From Bathymodiolus azoricus thioautotrophic gill symbiont (GTDB taxonomy: Bacteria > Pseudomonadota > Gammaproteobacteria > PS1 > Pseudothioglobaceae): a stretch of 17,562 nucleotides of DNA. A program made the translations under genes and the position numbers. The stretch spans positions 1 to 17,562 of the forward strand of contig NZ_CDSC02000142.1 of assembly GCF_001298715.1 (NCBI RefSeq), written 5' to 3'. Shown here piece by piece: positions 8,533-17,037 of this stretch (position 1 is its first letter; each line of letters opens with the position of its first letter). Below the pieces are notes generated by a model. That model made no database searches, was not told the DNA's origin, and saw only the letters and a program-made list of their open reading frames with translations.

Positions 8533-9363
8533 ATGAAATCTGTTTTAATCACAGGCTGCTCCTGTGGTATCGGTTTGTGCGTGGCACAAGGCTTAAAGCA
8601 GGCAGGCTACCGGGTATTTGCTAGCGCCAGACAAGAAAAAGATGTTGAAATGCTTAAAGCTCAAGGTTTTGAAGCGCTACACTTAGATTTGTCCTCATCT
8701 AAGTCCATTAATATGGCAATTGATGCTGTTTTTAAGAAGACAAATACATTGTATGGTTTAATTCATAATGGTGCTTATGGGCAAGTAGGGGCGTTGGAAG
8801 ATATTTCTCGTCAAGTCCTAGAAGCCCAATTTCAAACCAATGTTTTTGGTTGGCATGAATTGACCAATTTGGTATTACCAAAAATGAAGCAATACAACAA
8901 AGGGCGCATTATTTACCTCAGTTCGGTATTGGGCTTTGTGGCAATGCCATTTCGCGGGGCTTATAATGCCTCTAAATTTGCCATTGAAGGTTTGGCGAAT
9001 ACTTTACGCTTAGAATTATCAAAGACGCAGGTACAACTGTCTTTAATTCAGCCTGGGCCGATTGAATCTAAATTTAGAGCGAATGCTTACAAGGCTTTTA
9101 GTAAACATATAGAGATTGAAAATAGTGATTATCGAGCAAATTATCAGAAGATGATTGTGCGCTTGCAATCAAAAGAATTAGCAGATTTCACTTTAGGTGC
9201 AGAAGCGGTGTTAAAATGTTGTCTACACGCACTCAGTGCAAAACAAGCAAAAATTCATTACCGTGTAACATTTCCAACAAAATTGTTTGCGGTTCTGATT
9301 AGACTATTGCCAACTTGGTTAATGGATAAAGCGTTAAATAAAGCCGGTGGTGGCGGAGAAAGA
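8533..9363 (+). CDS. SDR-family NAD(P)-dependent oxidoreductase, YbbO-like
   Basis: Classical short-chain dehydrogenase of about 277 residues. The cofactor-binding TGxxxGIG motif is TGCSCGIG (7-14). The catalytic tetrad is visible as Asn103, Ser131 (in YLSSVLG), Tyr144 and Lys148 (YNASK). The usual NNAG motif reads HNGAYG. QPGPIESKF and the C-terminal LLPTWLMDKAL resemble E. coli YbbO, an aldehyde reductase; the physiological substrate here cannot be told. An ATG at 8518, five codons upstream, is also possible. The chosen start gives the family N-terminus MKSVLITG. Neither start has a clear Shine-Dalgarno. The stop codon shares one base with the xseB start (TAATG), so the genes are probably co-translated. 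Confidence 0.85.
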
Positions 9364-9365
9364 TA

Positions 9366-9587
9366 ATGACAACAAAATTTGATTTTAATAAAGGCTTAAG
9401 TAAACTTGAAGATATTGTTAAAACGATGGAGTCAGGCGATTTGAGTTTAGAAGATTCTTTAAAATATTTTGAAAAAGGCGTAGCATTAACACGCCAATGT
9501 CAGGCAGCATTAAGCAAAGCGGAGCAAAAAATTGCACTATTGAGTGCTGATGATGGCTATCAATCCCAGCAGCCACTTGAGCAATAG
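9366..9587 (+). CDS. xseB: Exodeoxyribonuclease VII small subunit
   Basis: Small helical subunit that assembles with XseA into exonuclease VII, which degrades single-stranded DNA in both directions. The 73-residue protein (E. coli 80) shows the two-helix family pattern: LSKLEDIVKTMESGDLSLEDS, then LKYFEKGVALTRQCQAAL and a C-terminal coiled-coil-like KAEQKI. Its ATG overlaps the stop codon of the SDR gene by one base. ispA follows at once, as in many gammaproteobacteria. xseA is not in the window, which is usual. Confidence 0.95.
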   Translation: MTTKFDFNKGLSKLEDIVKTMESGDLSLEDSLKYFEKGVALTRQCQAALSKAEQKIALLSADDGYQSQQPLEQ

Positions 9588-9591
9588 CTTT

Positions 9592-10437
9592 ATGAACCAT
9601 GCTAAGCGTGTTAATCAACACTTAGACAAAGTTTTATCCAATCAGGGTAGTTTAACTGAGGCAATGCGTTATAGTGTTTTGTCAGGTGGCAAGCGCTTTC
9701 GAGCGACTTTAACTTATACAGTAGCACAGACTTTTGATGCTAATCTTGACTTGGCTGATGGGTGCGCTTGTGCAGTAGAGCTGATCCATGCTTATTCTTT
9801 AATTCATGATGACTTGCCAGCCATGGATGATGACGATATCCGTCACAATCAACCTGCTTGCCATAAGCAATTTGGCGAAGCACAGGCTATTTTGGCGGGT
9901 GATGGCTTGCAAGCCTTAGCTTTTGAGGTGTTGGCGAGCGATACACAGTTGTCAGCACAAACACGAATTAACACCCTGCAAGCGCTTACTCATGCTTCTT
10001 TTGAGATGGCGCAAGGGCAATCTATTGATTTAGGTGTGGCTTCAAAGATAATTGATGTTGATACTTTGAGAGATGTGCATCAGAAAAAAACAGGTGCTTT
10101 ACTAGGTTGTGCAGTCAAACTTGGCGCTTTGGTGTCTGAGTCTTGCAATGAGCAAGATATACTCGCACTAGAGCGTTTTGCTAAAAATATTGGTTTGGCG
10201 TATCAAATTCAAGACGATGTGTTGGATGTGCTTACCCCTGAAGAAATATTAGGTAAAAAACAGAATTCTGATGCTGATAAAAACAAGCCGACTTATCCAG
10301 CCTTATTGGGTTTAGAGCGCTCAAAATCTGAGTTTGAGCGTTTGTATCAACAAGCATTCAATGATTTGGATGTACTTAGTGTGGATACAACACAATTACG
10401 AGGGCTGACTTTGAGATTACAAGGTAGAAAATTTTAG
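9592..10437 (+). CDS. ispA: Farnesyl diphosphate synthase (short-chain polyprenyl synthase)
   Basis: Condenses dimethylallyl/geranyl diphosphate with isopentenyl diphosphate to give farnesyl diphosphate, the precursor of ubiquinone side chains and undecaprenyl carriers. The GGKRFRA substrate loop precedes the first aspartate-rich motif DDLPAMDDDD (73-82 from this start). The second, DDVLD, is at 208-212. FGEAQAILAGDGLQ and KKTGALL are also typical. The start is uncertain: ATGs at 9544, 9550 and 9553 lie inside xseB and would add 13 to 16 residues. The 9592 ATG begins 4 bp after xseB and gives 282 residues. dxs, the usual downstream partner, is absent; the gene instead converges on fabH with 8 bp between them. 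Confidence 0.93.
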   Translation: MNHAKRVNQHLDKVLSNQGSLTEAMRYSVLSGGKRFRATLTYTVAQTFDANLDLADGCACAVELIHAYSLIHDDLPAMDDDDIRHNQPACHKQFGEAQAILAGDGLQALAFEVLASDTQLSAQTRINTLQALTHASFEMAQGQSIDLGVASKIIDVDTLRDVHQKKTGALLGCAVKLGALVSESCNEQDILALERFAKNIGLAYQIQDDVLDVLTPEEILGKKQNSDADKNKPTYPALLGLERSKSEFERLYQQAFNDLDVLSVDTTQLRGLTLRLQGRKF

Positions 10438-10454
10438 ATTCAATCCTAAAATTT
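10429..10454. repeat. Inverted repeat spanning the convergent ispA/fabH stop codons
   Basis: AAATTTTAGATT on the left pairs with AATC(C)TAAAATTT on the right, leaving a short TCA loop and a single bulged C. Both genes end in the same codons, Lys-Phe-TAG, so each arm is the end of one gene. Read from either side, the transcript would form an AT-rich hairpin at its 3' end. That could act as a shared bidirectional terminator, but it lacks the GC-rich stem and long U tract of a strong intrinsic terminator. Confidence 0.6.
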
Positions 10455-11390
10455 AACGAGAACACTGCCCCAGCTAAAACCACCACCAATACCTTCGAAT
10501 AATAGACTTTGTCCTTTTTGGATACGACCATCACGCACCGCTGTGTCAAGCGCCAAAGGAATTGAGGCGGCAGAAGTATTGCCGTGTTTGTCTAGGGTAA
10601 CCACAACTTTATCCATTGGCATTTTAATGCGCTTAGCAACGGCTGAAATAATGCGAATATTAGCTTGGTGTGGCACCATCCAATCAAGTTCGTCAGAGTC
10701 CATATCACAGGCTTTTAGTGTGTCTTCTGCTAAAGAAGACAGACGGTTAACGGCAATCTTAAAAACTTCATTGCCTGCCATTTCAATAAAGCCTGTTTCG
10801 TTGATGGTATTGTTGCTAACTTGTAAAGAAGATAGGTAATTGCCATCACTAAATAGTTTTGAATGTAGAATGCCCGTTTCTTCGCTACCCTCTAGAACAA
10901 CAGCACCAGCGCCATCACCAAATAAAATAGCGGTAGAACGGTCTTTCCAGTCAACAATACGAGATAGCGTTTCACTACCAACCACCAATACTTTGTTAGC
11001 CGCACCTGTTTTAATGTATTGCTCGGCTGTTGTTAGGGCAAAAACAAAGCCTGCACAAACCGATTGCAAATCAAAAGCAGGACAGTTGGCACCAATTGCT
11101 TTTTGTAACATAGTAGCTGTTGCTGGGAAAATCTTGTCAGGGGTGGTGGTGGCTAAAATGATTAAATCCAGTTCGGCGGCATTAATACCTGACATTTCTA
11201 ATGCATTATTAGCTGCAATGACAGCCAAATCACAGGTTGATTCATTGGTAACAATGCGCCTTTCTTTGATGCCTGTGCGTGAGGTAATCCATTCATCAGA
11301 GGTATCAATCGTTTTAGATAAGTCGTCGTTAGTGACAATCTTTGGCGGTAAATAAGAGCCTGTGCCAATAATTCTGGCAAATTTATTCAC
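10446..11390 (-). CDS. fabH: Beta-ketoacyl-ACP synthase III
   Basis: Starts fatty-acid synthesis by condensing acetyl-CoA with malonyl-ACP. The 314-residue protein matches E. coli FabH (317), with the complete Cys-His-Asn triad: Cys112 in SVCAGF, His241 in PHQANIRI and Asn271 in GNTSAAS. The glycine-rich end GIGGGFSWGS is also typical. The start codon is GTG (complement of 11388-11390), read within the last codons of plsX, so the genes overlap by 8 bp and are probably translationally coupled. The usual downstream fabD-fabG-acpP genes are absent; the operon ends here against convergent ispA. Confidence 0.97.
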   Translation of the reverse strand: MNKFARIIGTGSYLPPKIVTNDDLSKTIDTSDEWITSRTGIKERRIVTNESTCDLAVIAANNALEMSGINAAELDLIILATTTPDKIFPATATMLQKAIGANCPAFDLQSVCAGFVFALTTAEQYIKTGAANKVLVVGSETLSRIVDWKDRSTAILFGDGAGAVVLEGSEETGILHSKLFSDGNYLSSLQVSNNTINETGFIEMAGNEVFKIAVNRLSSLAEDTLKACDMDSDELDWMVPHQANIRIISAVAKRIKMPMDKVVVTLDKHGNTSAASIPLALDTAVRDGRIQKGQSLLFEGIGGGFSWGSVLVKF

Positions 11391-12408
11391 TGTTTTTTTC
11401 TAATTCTAAGGACACTTGTGTTGCTATTTTCTCAGTAATTTTCACTTGAGCTTCAAGATAGGCTTCTTTTATTGCTTGAAAAAATGAATCAACATCAGCA
11501 CCACCGTGACTTTTAATCACAATACCGCGTAGCCCCAATAGGCTAGCGCCGTTATATTGTCCAGGATTAAGGCTGGCTTTAAAGTCTTTTAAAACAGGCT
11601 TGGCAATGAGTGCGATTATTTTGGTAAAGATGTTCTTGGTAAAGGCCTGCTTAAGATAATGCCCCATCATTGATGCTACGCCTTCGCTAGCTTTGAGTGC
11701 AATATTACCTTCAAAGCCATCGCAAACCACCAAATCAATGTTGCCTTTATAAATATCATCACCTTCAATAAAGCCAATATAATTAAGATTTGAGGCTTTT
11801 AATAGCTCGGAAGTTTTCTTGATATTATCGTTGCCTTTCATTTCTTCTTCACCAACATTTAGCAAGCCAACTGTTGGTGAATTAATATTTTCAGTATATT
11901 TAACAGCAATAGAGCCCATAATGGCAAATTCAACCAGGGATTTAGGTCCAGAATTAATATTTGCACCTAGGTCAAGCATATGTGTGTGCCCACTCATTGT
12001 TGGCATACGACCCATAATCGCAGGGCGACTAATGCCACTTATGGTTTTAAGTACAAAGCGAGAAATTGCCATTAATGCACCTGTATTGCCAGCACTAACG
12101 CAAGCATCAACAGTGTTATCTTTGACTAAATTAATAGCAACACGCATAGAGGCATCCTTCTTTTTGCGTAACGCATTTGAAGGTGATTCATCCATAGTGA
12201 TAACCTCACTAGCGTGCGTAACATTAAAACGATTGCTGAGTTTTTGACTAGAAGGGTGTTTGTTAAGCTCTGTTTGAATACTAGATTTATCGCCGACAAA
12301 AACTAACTGCAAATCTGGAAACACATTCAAGGCTTTGATGCCTGCTGCAACAGTTGTGGGTATCCCATGATCCCCTCCCGATGCATCAATTGACACCTTG
12401 ATTGTCAT
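11383..12408 (-). CDS. plsX: Phosphate acyltransferase PlsX
   Basis: Converts acyl-ACP to acyl-phosphate, the donor for PlsY in phospholipid synthesis. The 341 residues (E. coli 356) carry the N-terminal DASGGDHG (family consensus DAMGGD-G), SMRVAINLVKD, CVSAGNTGALM, LDLGAN, GLLNVGEEEMKGN, VCDGFEGNIALK and LLGLRGIVIKSHG, all in the expected order. It lies 28 bp after rpmF in the familiar yceD-rpmF-plsX-fabH cluster that links ribosome synthesis with lipid synthesis. Its stop codon overlaps the GTG start of fabH. Only a distant, weak AGGA precedes the ATG. Confidence 0.97.
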   Translation of the reverse strand: MTIKVSIDASGGDHGIPTTVAAGIKALNVFPDLQLVFVGDKSSIQTELNKHPSSQKLSNRFNVTHASEVITMDESPSNALRKKKDASMRVAINLVKDNTVDACVSAGNTGALMAISRFVLKTISGISRPAIMGRMPTMSGHTHMLDLGANINSGPKSLVEFAIMGSIAVKYTENINSPTVGLLNVGEEEMKGNDNIKKTSELLKASNLNYIGFIEGDDIYKGNIDLVVCDGFEGNIALKASEGVASMMGHYLKQAFTKNIFTKIIALIAKPVLKDFKASLNPGQYNGASLLGLRGIVIKSHGGADVDSFFQAIKEAYLEAQVKITEKIATQVSLELEKNSE

Positions 12409-12436
12409 AATAAATCAAGAATCCTGATTAAGTCTT

Positions 12437-12634
12437 TTAAGCTTCTACTTCTGGAATATCTTCTACTTTATTGATAACTTTCTTACCACGGTAGTAACCA
12501 TCAGCAGTTATATGGTGGCGTAAGTGAATCTCACCAGTTTCTTGATCTTCAGATAAAGCGGGGCTTGTTAATGCATTGTGCGAGCGACGCATGCCTCTCT
12601 TTGAAGGGGTTTTTCTACTTTTTTGAACGGCCAT
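12437..12634 (-). CDS. rpmF: 50S ribosomal protein L32
   Basis: A 65-residue basic protein of the large ribosomal subunit. The N-terminus [20 protein letters not shown] is the L32 signature, followed by the conserved [20 protein letters not shown]. It is the cysteine-free form, without a zinc ribbon. A strong Shine-Dalgarno, AAGGAG (complement of 12643-12648), lies in the last codons of yceD, 8 bp before the ATG, so ribosomes finishing yceD end on the rpmF binding site. Confidence 0.98.
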   Translation of the reverse strand: MAVQKSRKTPSKRGMRRSHNALTSPALSEDQETGEIHLRHHITADGYYRGKKVINKVEDIPEVEA

Positions 12635-12639
12635 TTTTA

Positions 12640-13146
12640 TTACTCCTTAGTTGTTTTTAATTGTTCTAATATTGCAAAAGGGTTTTCACGCTTTTGTTTA
12701 TTTATCAGTTGTGTGTTTTGATACGATACGCATTCATAACCATGCATTGGCGTCATCGGGATAGATATTAACACTTCATCCGTTATAAATTCAATTGTCG
12801 AAAATTCATCCTCAGTACTTAGAATCATCTCAAAGCTAGAGTCTAGCTCTTCACCTTGTTGTTCGTTTTGCACAAAAGCAAGCTGAAACTTAGGCTCTAA
12901 ATGAAGTTTGACTTCATCTAAACATCGTTGGCAGGTAAGTGCCAAATCCAGCTTAATTTCACCTTTAATGCAAGGAATCCTACCATATTCAAGATTAAAA
13001 CTTAACTTAACATCAACGGTTGAATCTTGGTTGCTGACTAAATCTCTAATTCTAGGTAGATCTTTTACTTTGTAGGTTTGCGAGAAGATTAATGATCTAA
13101 AGGCAAACTTAAAAAGTTTAATTTGTTTGGGTATTCCTTGTTTCAT
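12640..13146 (-). CDS. yceD: YceD family protein (DUF177), 23S rRNA accumulation protein
   Basis: A 168-residue protein of the family almost always encoded just upstream of rpmF and linked to 23S rRNA accumulation; its molecular role is not settled. The family marks are the CQRC pair (Cys72, Cys75), the acidic [14 protein letters not shown] region with Cys139 a little after it, and the C-terminal [11 protein letters not shown] (154-164). The three cysteines could bind a metal, but that is inference. No strong Shine-Dalgarno is seen. Five bases separate its stop from the rpmF start. Confidence 0.92.
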   Translation of the reverse strand: MKQGIPKQIKLFKFAFRSLIFSQTYKVKDLPRIRDLVSNQDSTVDVKLSFNLEYGRIPCIKGEIKLDLALTCQRCLDEVKLHLEPKFQLAFVQNEQQGEELDSSFEMILSTEDEFSTIEFITDEVLISIPMTPMHGYECVSYQNTQLINKQKRENPFAILEQLKTTKE

Positions 13147-13194
13147 TGCAAAAACCTGATAATTTTACCAAAAAAAGACACTTTTAGGAACTTA

Positions 13195-13200
13195 ATTATA
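13195..13200 (-). promoter_or_regulatory. Candidate -10 box for yceD-rpmF-plsX-fabH
   Basis: The 62-bp gap between rlmB and yceD contains a perfect TATAAT on the minus strand about 50 bp before the yceD ATG. No good -35 is seen 16-18 bp upstream (the sequence there reads CAGCGA), so this may be a chance match in AT-rich DNA. An alternative -10, TAAAAT, is the complement of 13162-13167. Confidence 0.28.
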
Positions 13201-13208
13201 CGAAGAAC

Positions 13209-13952
13209 TTAATTTAATCGCTGTCTACTTGCTTCAAACAAAGCAATGCCTGTGGCAACTGAGACATTTAAACTTTCTACATTACCTTGCATTGGAATCA
13301 TTGCCAGTTGGTCGCAAGATTTCTTAGTGAGAGGGCGCAATCCTGAGCCTTCAGAGCCCATGATAATCGCACTAGGTGTGCTTAAATCTATTTGATAAAG
13401 TGATGTTTTAGTTGAGCTATCTAAACCTACCACCCAAATATCCTCTTCTTTTAGTGCTTTAATTGTACGCGCTAGATTGGTTACTGAGAAGATTTTGAGC
13501 TGATTAAGTGCACCTGCTGAGGTTTTATGTACTAGGGCATTAATGGGTGCTGAACCGTCTTTGTTAATGACCACACAATCCACACCTGCGGCATTTGCAC
13601 TACGTAGACAAGCGCCTAAATTTCTTGGGTCTTGTATTGAGTCTAGAATAAGTATTAGAGCGGTTTTTTCAAGTTTGGTGGTGTGCTGCATTAATCCATC
13701 TTGATTTGGTAGGGTAGGCAGTAATATTTCAGCAACAACGCCTTGATGTGTTTGGTTTTTGGTGAGTTTATCTAACTGTTGCTTTGTTGCGTGTTGTGTA
13801 TTGATGCTTAATTTATCCAGCTGTGTGCTTATTGTGTTGAGGCGCTTGTCGTTGCGGCTGTCCAATGTATAGACTTTAAGTAAGCATTCTGGATTGGACT
13901 CTAGTTGTGCTTGAATTGCATGAAACCCAAAGATAACGATGGATTTTGGCAT
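13209..13952 (-). CDS. rlmB: 23S rRNA (guanosine-2251-2'-O)-methyltransferase RlmB
   Basis: SpoU-class (SPOUT) enzyme that methylates the 2'-OH of G2251 in the ribosomal P loop using S-adenosylmethionine. The 247 residues match E. coli RlmB (243). The N-terminal RNA-binding domain starts with IFGFHAIQAQL. The three knot motifs are DPRNLGACLRSANAAG (108-123), IMGSEGSGLR (197-206) and ESLNVSVATGIALFEASRQR (226-245). Its ATG shares one base with the surA stop codon, so it forms the third gene of an lptD-surA-rlmB unit, where E. coli would have pdxA. Confidence 0.95.
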   Translation of the reverse strand: MPKSIVIFGFHAIQAQLESNPECLLKVYTLDSRNDKRLNTISTQLDKLSINTQHATKQQLDKLTKNQTHQGVVAEILLPTLPNQDGLMQHTTKLEKTALILILDSIQDPRNLGACLRSANAAGVDCVVINKDGSAPINALVHKTSAGALNQLKIFSVTNLARTIKALKEEDIWVVGLDSSTKTSLYQIDLSTPSAIIMGSEGSGLRPLTKKSCDQLAMIPMQGNVESLNVSVATGIALFEASRQRLN

Positions 13953-14827
13953 TAAAGCTTATGCTTAAAAATATCTATATAAAGCTTTTTTGTGCGTAAT
14001 GTCTTTACCCATGCTTGAAAAAAGGCGTTGCGTTTAGTCTGGAGCAATTGTGCCTTAATATTTAATATATGTGCATCAACTTCTCGCTCAGCAGCAATCT
14101 TAATAATTAACCAATCTTGCTCAATTTTAAAAGGCGCAGATGCTTCGTCTAATCCAAGATTTAATAGCTGCTGTTGAAACAACTCAGGGAGCTTGGTTTT
14201 TTCTAGCCAGACAGACTCTGTCACAGGGTCTTTAGAATATTGTTTAGCAAGCTCGGAAAATGAAGCGTTATTTTTAATCTGTTCACTTATTTTTGCGATG
14301 TATTCTTTAATTAATTGAGGGGAGGGGTATTTTTTATCGTCAATATTGAGCACAATTTGTGCGACTTTAATTTGTTTAAGAATACTACTTTCGCTAGCTG
14401 GATTTATGGCGAGCGCTTCATCAATTTCTGCTTGTGTTATTGTGATATCACTTTGTTGTAAGATAATTTCTTTTAAACCTTGAAGAGAAAGCTCTTGAGA
14501 GGTGCGCTCAACAATTTCATCAAATTGATCATTAGACTGTAATTGCGCTAAAGTTAAATTATTTTGCTTCGCAATATTCTCCAACATTGCATTAAGAGTC
14601 TCAGGTTTTGGCTTAATGCCTAGCGCTTGTATTTTTTCTTTTTGCAAGGCTATGTCAATTTGTTGATCGATAAGTGCCAGTTTTTGGGTCTTGGTAGTGT
14701 CTTTATTGATTTGGTCTGTAATACTGTCATAAGTGATAACGCTATCGTTAACAATGGCAATAATACTGTTAGATACAGATAAAGCGTTAAGCGAAAAAAC
14801 AAAAATAAGTGTAAGTAAGTATTTCAT
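13952..14827 (-). CDS. surA: SurA-like periplasmic outer-membrane protein chaperone (single parvulin domain)
   Basis: Periplasmic chaperone for unfolded beta-barrel proteins. The 291-residue protein has a signal peptide (about 1-19), the SurA N-terminal helical domain beginning SIIAIVNDSVITYDSI, one parvulin-like region at about 150-247 and a C-terminal helix. E. coli SurA has 428 residues and two parvulin domains. The parvulin HIL signature is replaced by AQIVLNI, and the GGxLGW stretch by SVWLEKTKLP, so proline isomerase activity is probably lost while the chaperone core remains. The position right after lptD supports the SurA call. A good Shine-Dalgarno, GGAGG (complement of 14835-14839), lies 7 bp before the ATG. 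Its stop overlaps the rlmB start by one base. Confidence 0.85.
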   Translation of the reverse strand: MKYLLTLIFVFSLNALSVSNSIIAIVNDSVITYDSITDQINKDTTKTQKLALIDQQIDIALQKEKIQALGIKPKPETLNAMLENIAKQNNLTLAQLQSNDQFDEIVERTSQELSLQGLKEIILQQSDITITQAEIDEALAINPASESSILKQIKVAQIVLNIDDKKYPSPQLIKEYIAKISEQIKNNASFSELAKQYSKDPVTESVWLEKTKLPELFQQQLLNLGLDEASAPFKIEQDWLIIKIAAEREVDAHILNIKAQLLQTKRNAFFQAWVKTLRTKKLYIDIFKHKL

Positions 14828-14840
14828 TAAAGGGCCTCCA

Positions 14841-16991
14841 TTATTCTAAATTACCCAAATAGTTTGGGATATCTTCTTCTAAGTGTGAAGTCAAATTAGA
14901 GCTGCTTGAAGCCAAGCCTTTAAGCACAAATTCAAATTTCGTCACATTGTCGAATTTATTCCCAGATGTAATTTCTTTAAGTTGTGCAACGCGTATTGCC
15001 CAGCAACAAGACTCATAGGCAACACCAATGGTTTTTTTGCTGTTGATGGAGTCACTTAGCGAGCGGTTAACTCCAGCAAATGCATGTATTTTTTTTGTGA
15101 CTGGGTAGGCACCATACAAACCTGCTGACCTTTGCTCGCCATCGTCACCCTGTGTTAGTGTGATGAATTTTCTAGCGTTTGATGTGTAACTTAATGCGCT
15201 GTGACGCTTTGCAACTTCACTAATCTGTGTGTCGTATTCTAACGAGTTATTAAAAGTAAACTTACCTATTGTAAGCTCAGCACCAGCAACAGTGTTTGAA
15301 TAATCTTTACCATCTTTTTTGTCTAGATAGTATGCTTGAGCGATTTTTAGTGCTAAATAAGTTTCGCCTGTTTTTTGGTCAACAAAATCAGACTCAAGTC
15401 CAAGAGTAATATCATTAGTTTTGCTGATTTTGTCAAGACCTGTGTATTCTTTGCCAGAGAATAAGTTTTCATAAGTGTTGCTCATTTTTTCAGAATCAAA
15501 GTTTGGTAGTGCACTTTGGTTTCTATATGGCGTATAGTTGTAGGCCAATCTTGGTGTTAATATTTGGGTTACACCTTTACCAAATAAACCAATATCTCTT
15601 TCAAAAAACAACTTAGAGTCAATACCAAAGCTATAGATGGAACGGTCTTTTTTTGTTTTATCATCCATTACATATTTTGTTTTAGAGATTTCAAATTTAG
15701 GCTGTAGTGAATAAGCATTGGTCTTAATATCACGCCCAAATGTTGCTTGAGCATGGGTACGAATACCGGTTTCATTGGCACCTTTGGTCTTGTGTTTAAA
15801 TTGGGTGCTAATGATAGAGAAATTAACCTCTCTACCATTCAAACCCACTACTTTTTTATTGATAGAAATTTCAGGTGCACGCCTGTACTCTGCGTCGTTA
15901 TTATCACCAACTAACTGCTCACTTTCAGCAAATATTGAAGCCTTAAGATTTTGTTCTTTATTTTTATAAGCTAAATTAACAGAAGAGATTAATGATGTTT
16001 CCCCAGTATTATTATGTGAAACTTCTTTAAAATATTGTTTATCTGATACACGCTTACTAATGACATTTAATTCAGTTTTGTCGTTCAAAGATAAGTCTAA
16101 TTTTGAGTTAGCATACCAACGCTCTTCTTTGCTGATTTTGTCTTTGTTGAGATAATGACCCTCAATCTCAATACGCCCGTTGTCAAGTAGTTGGCGATAT
16201 TTACCCTCAACAGCCTCACCCCGAGTGGAAACATGATTGAGTGTCAATAAGAAATCACGCTCAGGTGCGATATTAAAGTAGTAAGGGATACGAATTTGAT
16301 ACCCACTTTTGCCATTGCCTGAATCATCAAAAGTAGCAAGTGTTGGCGCCAAGAAGCCAGAGCTTCTACCTTTTAATTTCCACTCATATTGTGGATAATA
16401 AAAGATTGGCACACCCATTAATTCAACGGTTACATTTTCAGCAACGCCTTTGTTGGCTTTAGGGTTGAGCGTCATTTTAGAGGCTTTCATCACCCAATCA
16501 GTGTTGCCAACTGGACACAAAGTGTAAGAAACTGAGTCAAAGGTTTGCACCTTGCCATCATTAACAATTTTTTGCGCCTGACCGTTAAATTTGCCTTTTG
16601 GATAATGGAATTTAACTTGCTTAAACACGGTGTGTATTCCCGAGTCTTGTTTCTTTATAGTTGCTTTACCACCCGTTAGCATAATATCAGCGCCTTGGAA
16701 TTTAATGTTGCCATCTGCCTTTGAAGTCTTGGTGGCTTTTTGCAAGTTGATTTTATCTGCTGCCAAGTAATATTCGGCTGAATTAATAGAGGCATTACCT
16801 GTTAATAAATAATTGCCATCAATAACTTCACTATGGTCTGCACTAATCTCTAAATTTTTGGCGTCTTTAGCAAGAACTTGCTTAGGAAAAAGTAATGGTG
16901 TACTACTACAGCTAACAACATAATCCTGGTCTTGTGCGTTAACAATACTTGATAACAAAATAATGGTAGAAAGAGCGAGTTGCTTTCTCAT
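14841..16991 (-). CDS. lptD: LPS-assembly outer-membrane protein LptD
   Basis: Outer-membrane beta-barrel that, plugged by LptE, inserts lipopolysaccharide into the outer leaflet. The 716 residues (E. coli 784) begin with a signal peptide likely cleaved after Ala19. An OstA/LptA-like beta-jellyroll follows (LEISADHSEVIDGNYLLTGNA onward, to about 150), then the barrel domain with GVPIFYYPQYEWKLKGRSSGFLAP. Exactly four cysteines are present: Cys28, Cys159 and the adjacent Cys662-Cys663. That is the same arrangement as the 31/173/724/725 set of E. coli, whose disulfide shuffling controls maturation. AGGA (complement of 16999-17002) lies 7 bp before the ATG. It heads a tight leftward gene set, and an IS remnant lies about 65 bp upstream. 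Confidence 0.96.
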   Translation of the reverse strand: MRKQLALSTIILLSSIVNAQDQDYVVSCSSTPLLFPKQVLAKDAKNLEISADHSEVIDGNYLLTGNASINSAEYYLAADKINLQKATKTSKADGNIKFQGADIMLTGGKATIKKQDSGIHTVFKQVKFHYPKGKFNGQAQKIVNDGKVQTFDSVSYTLCPVGNTDWVMKASKMTLNPKANKGVAENVTVELMGVPIFYYPQYEWKLKGRSSGFLAPTLATFDDSGNGKSGYQIRIPYYFNIAPERDFLLTLNHVSTRGEAVEGKYRQLLDNGRIEIEGHYLNKDKISKEERWYANSKLDLSLNDKTELNVISKRVSDKQYFKEVSHNNTGETSLISSVNLAYKNKEQNLKASIFAESEQLVGDNNDAEYRRAPEISINKKVVGLNGREVNFSIISTQFKHKTKGANETGIRTHAQATFGRDIKTNAYSLQPKFEISKTKYVMDDKTKKDRSIYSFGIDSKLFFERDIGLFGKGVTQILTPRLAYNYTPYRNQSALPNFDSEKMSNTYENLFSGKEYTGLDKISKTNDITLGLESDFVDQKTGETYLALKIAQAYYLDKKDGKDYSNTVAGAELTIGKFTFNNSLEYDTQISEVAKRHSALSYTSNARKFITLTQGDDGEQRSAGLYGAYPVTKKIHAFAGVNRSLSDSINSKKTIGVAYESCCWAIRVAQLKEITSGNKFDNVTKFEFVLKGLASSSSNLTSHLEEDIPNYLGNLE

Positions 16992-17037
16992 AAATCAATC
17001 CTGTATTTAATTTAAAAATTCAAGGCGAGATTTTAAC

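Noticed and set aside
10840..11355. A 171-codon plus-strand open frame opposite fabH
   Set aside because: It lies wholly antisense to fabH, which has its full catalytic triad. The translation resembles no known protein and looks like complement-strand codon bias.
11819..12247. A 142-codon plus-strand open frame opposite plsX
   Set aside because: It is entirely antisense to a well-supported plsX, with no Shine-Dalgarno and no recognisable motif.
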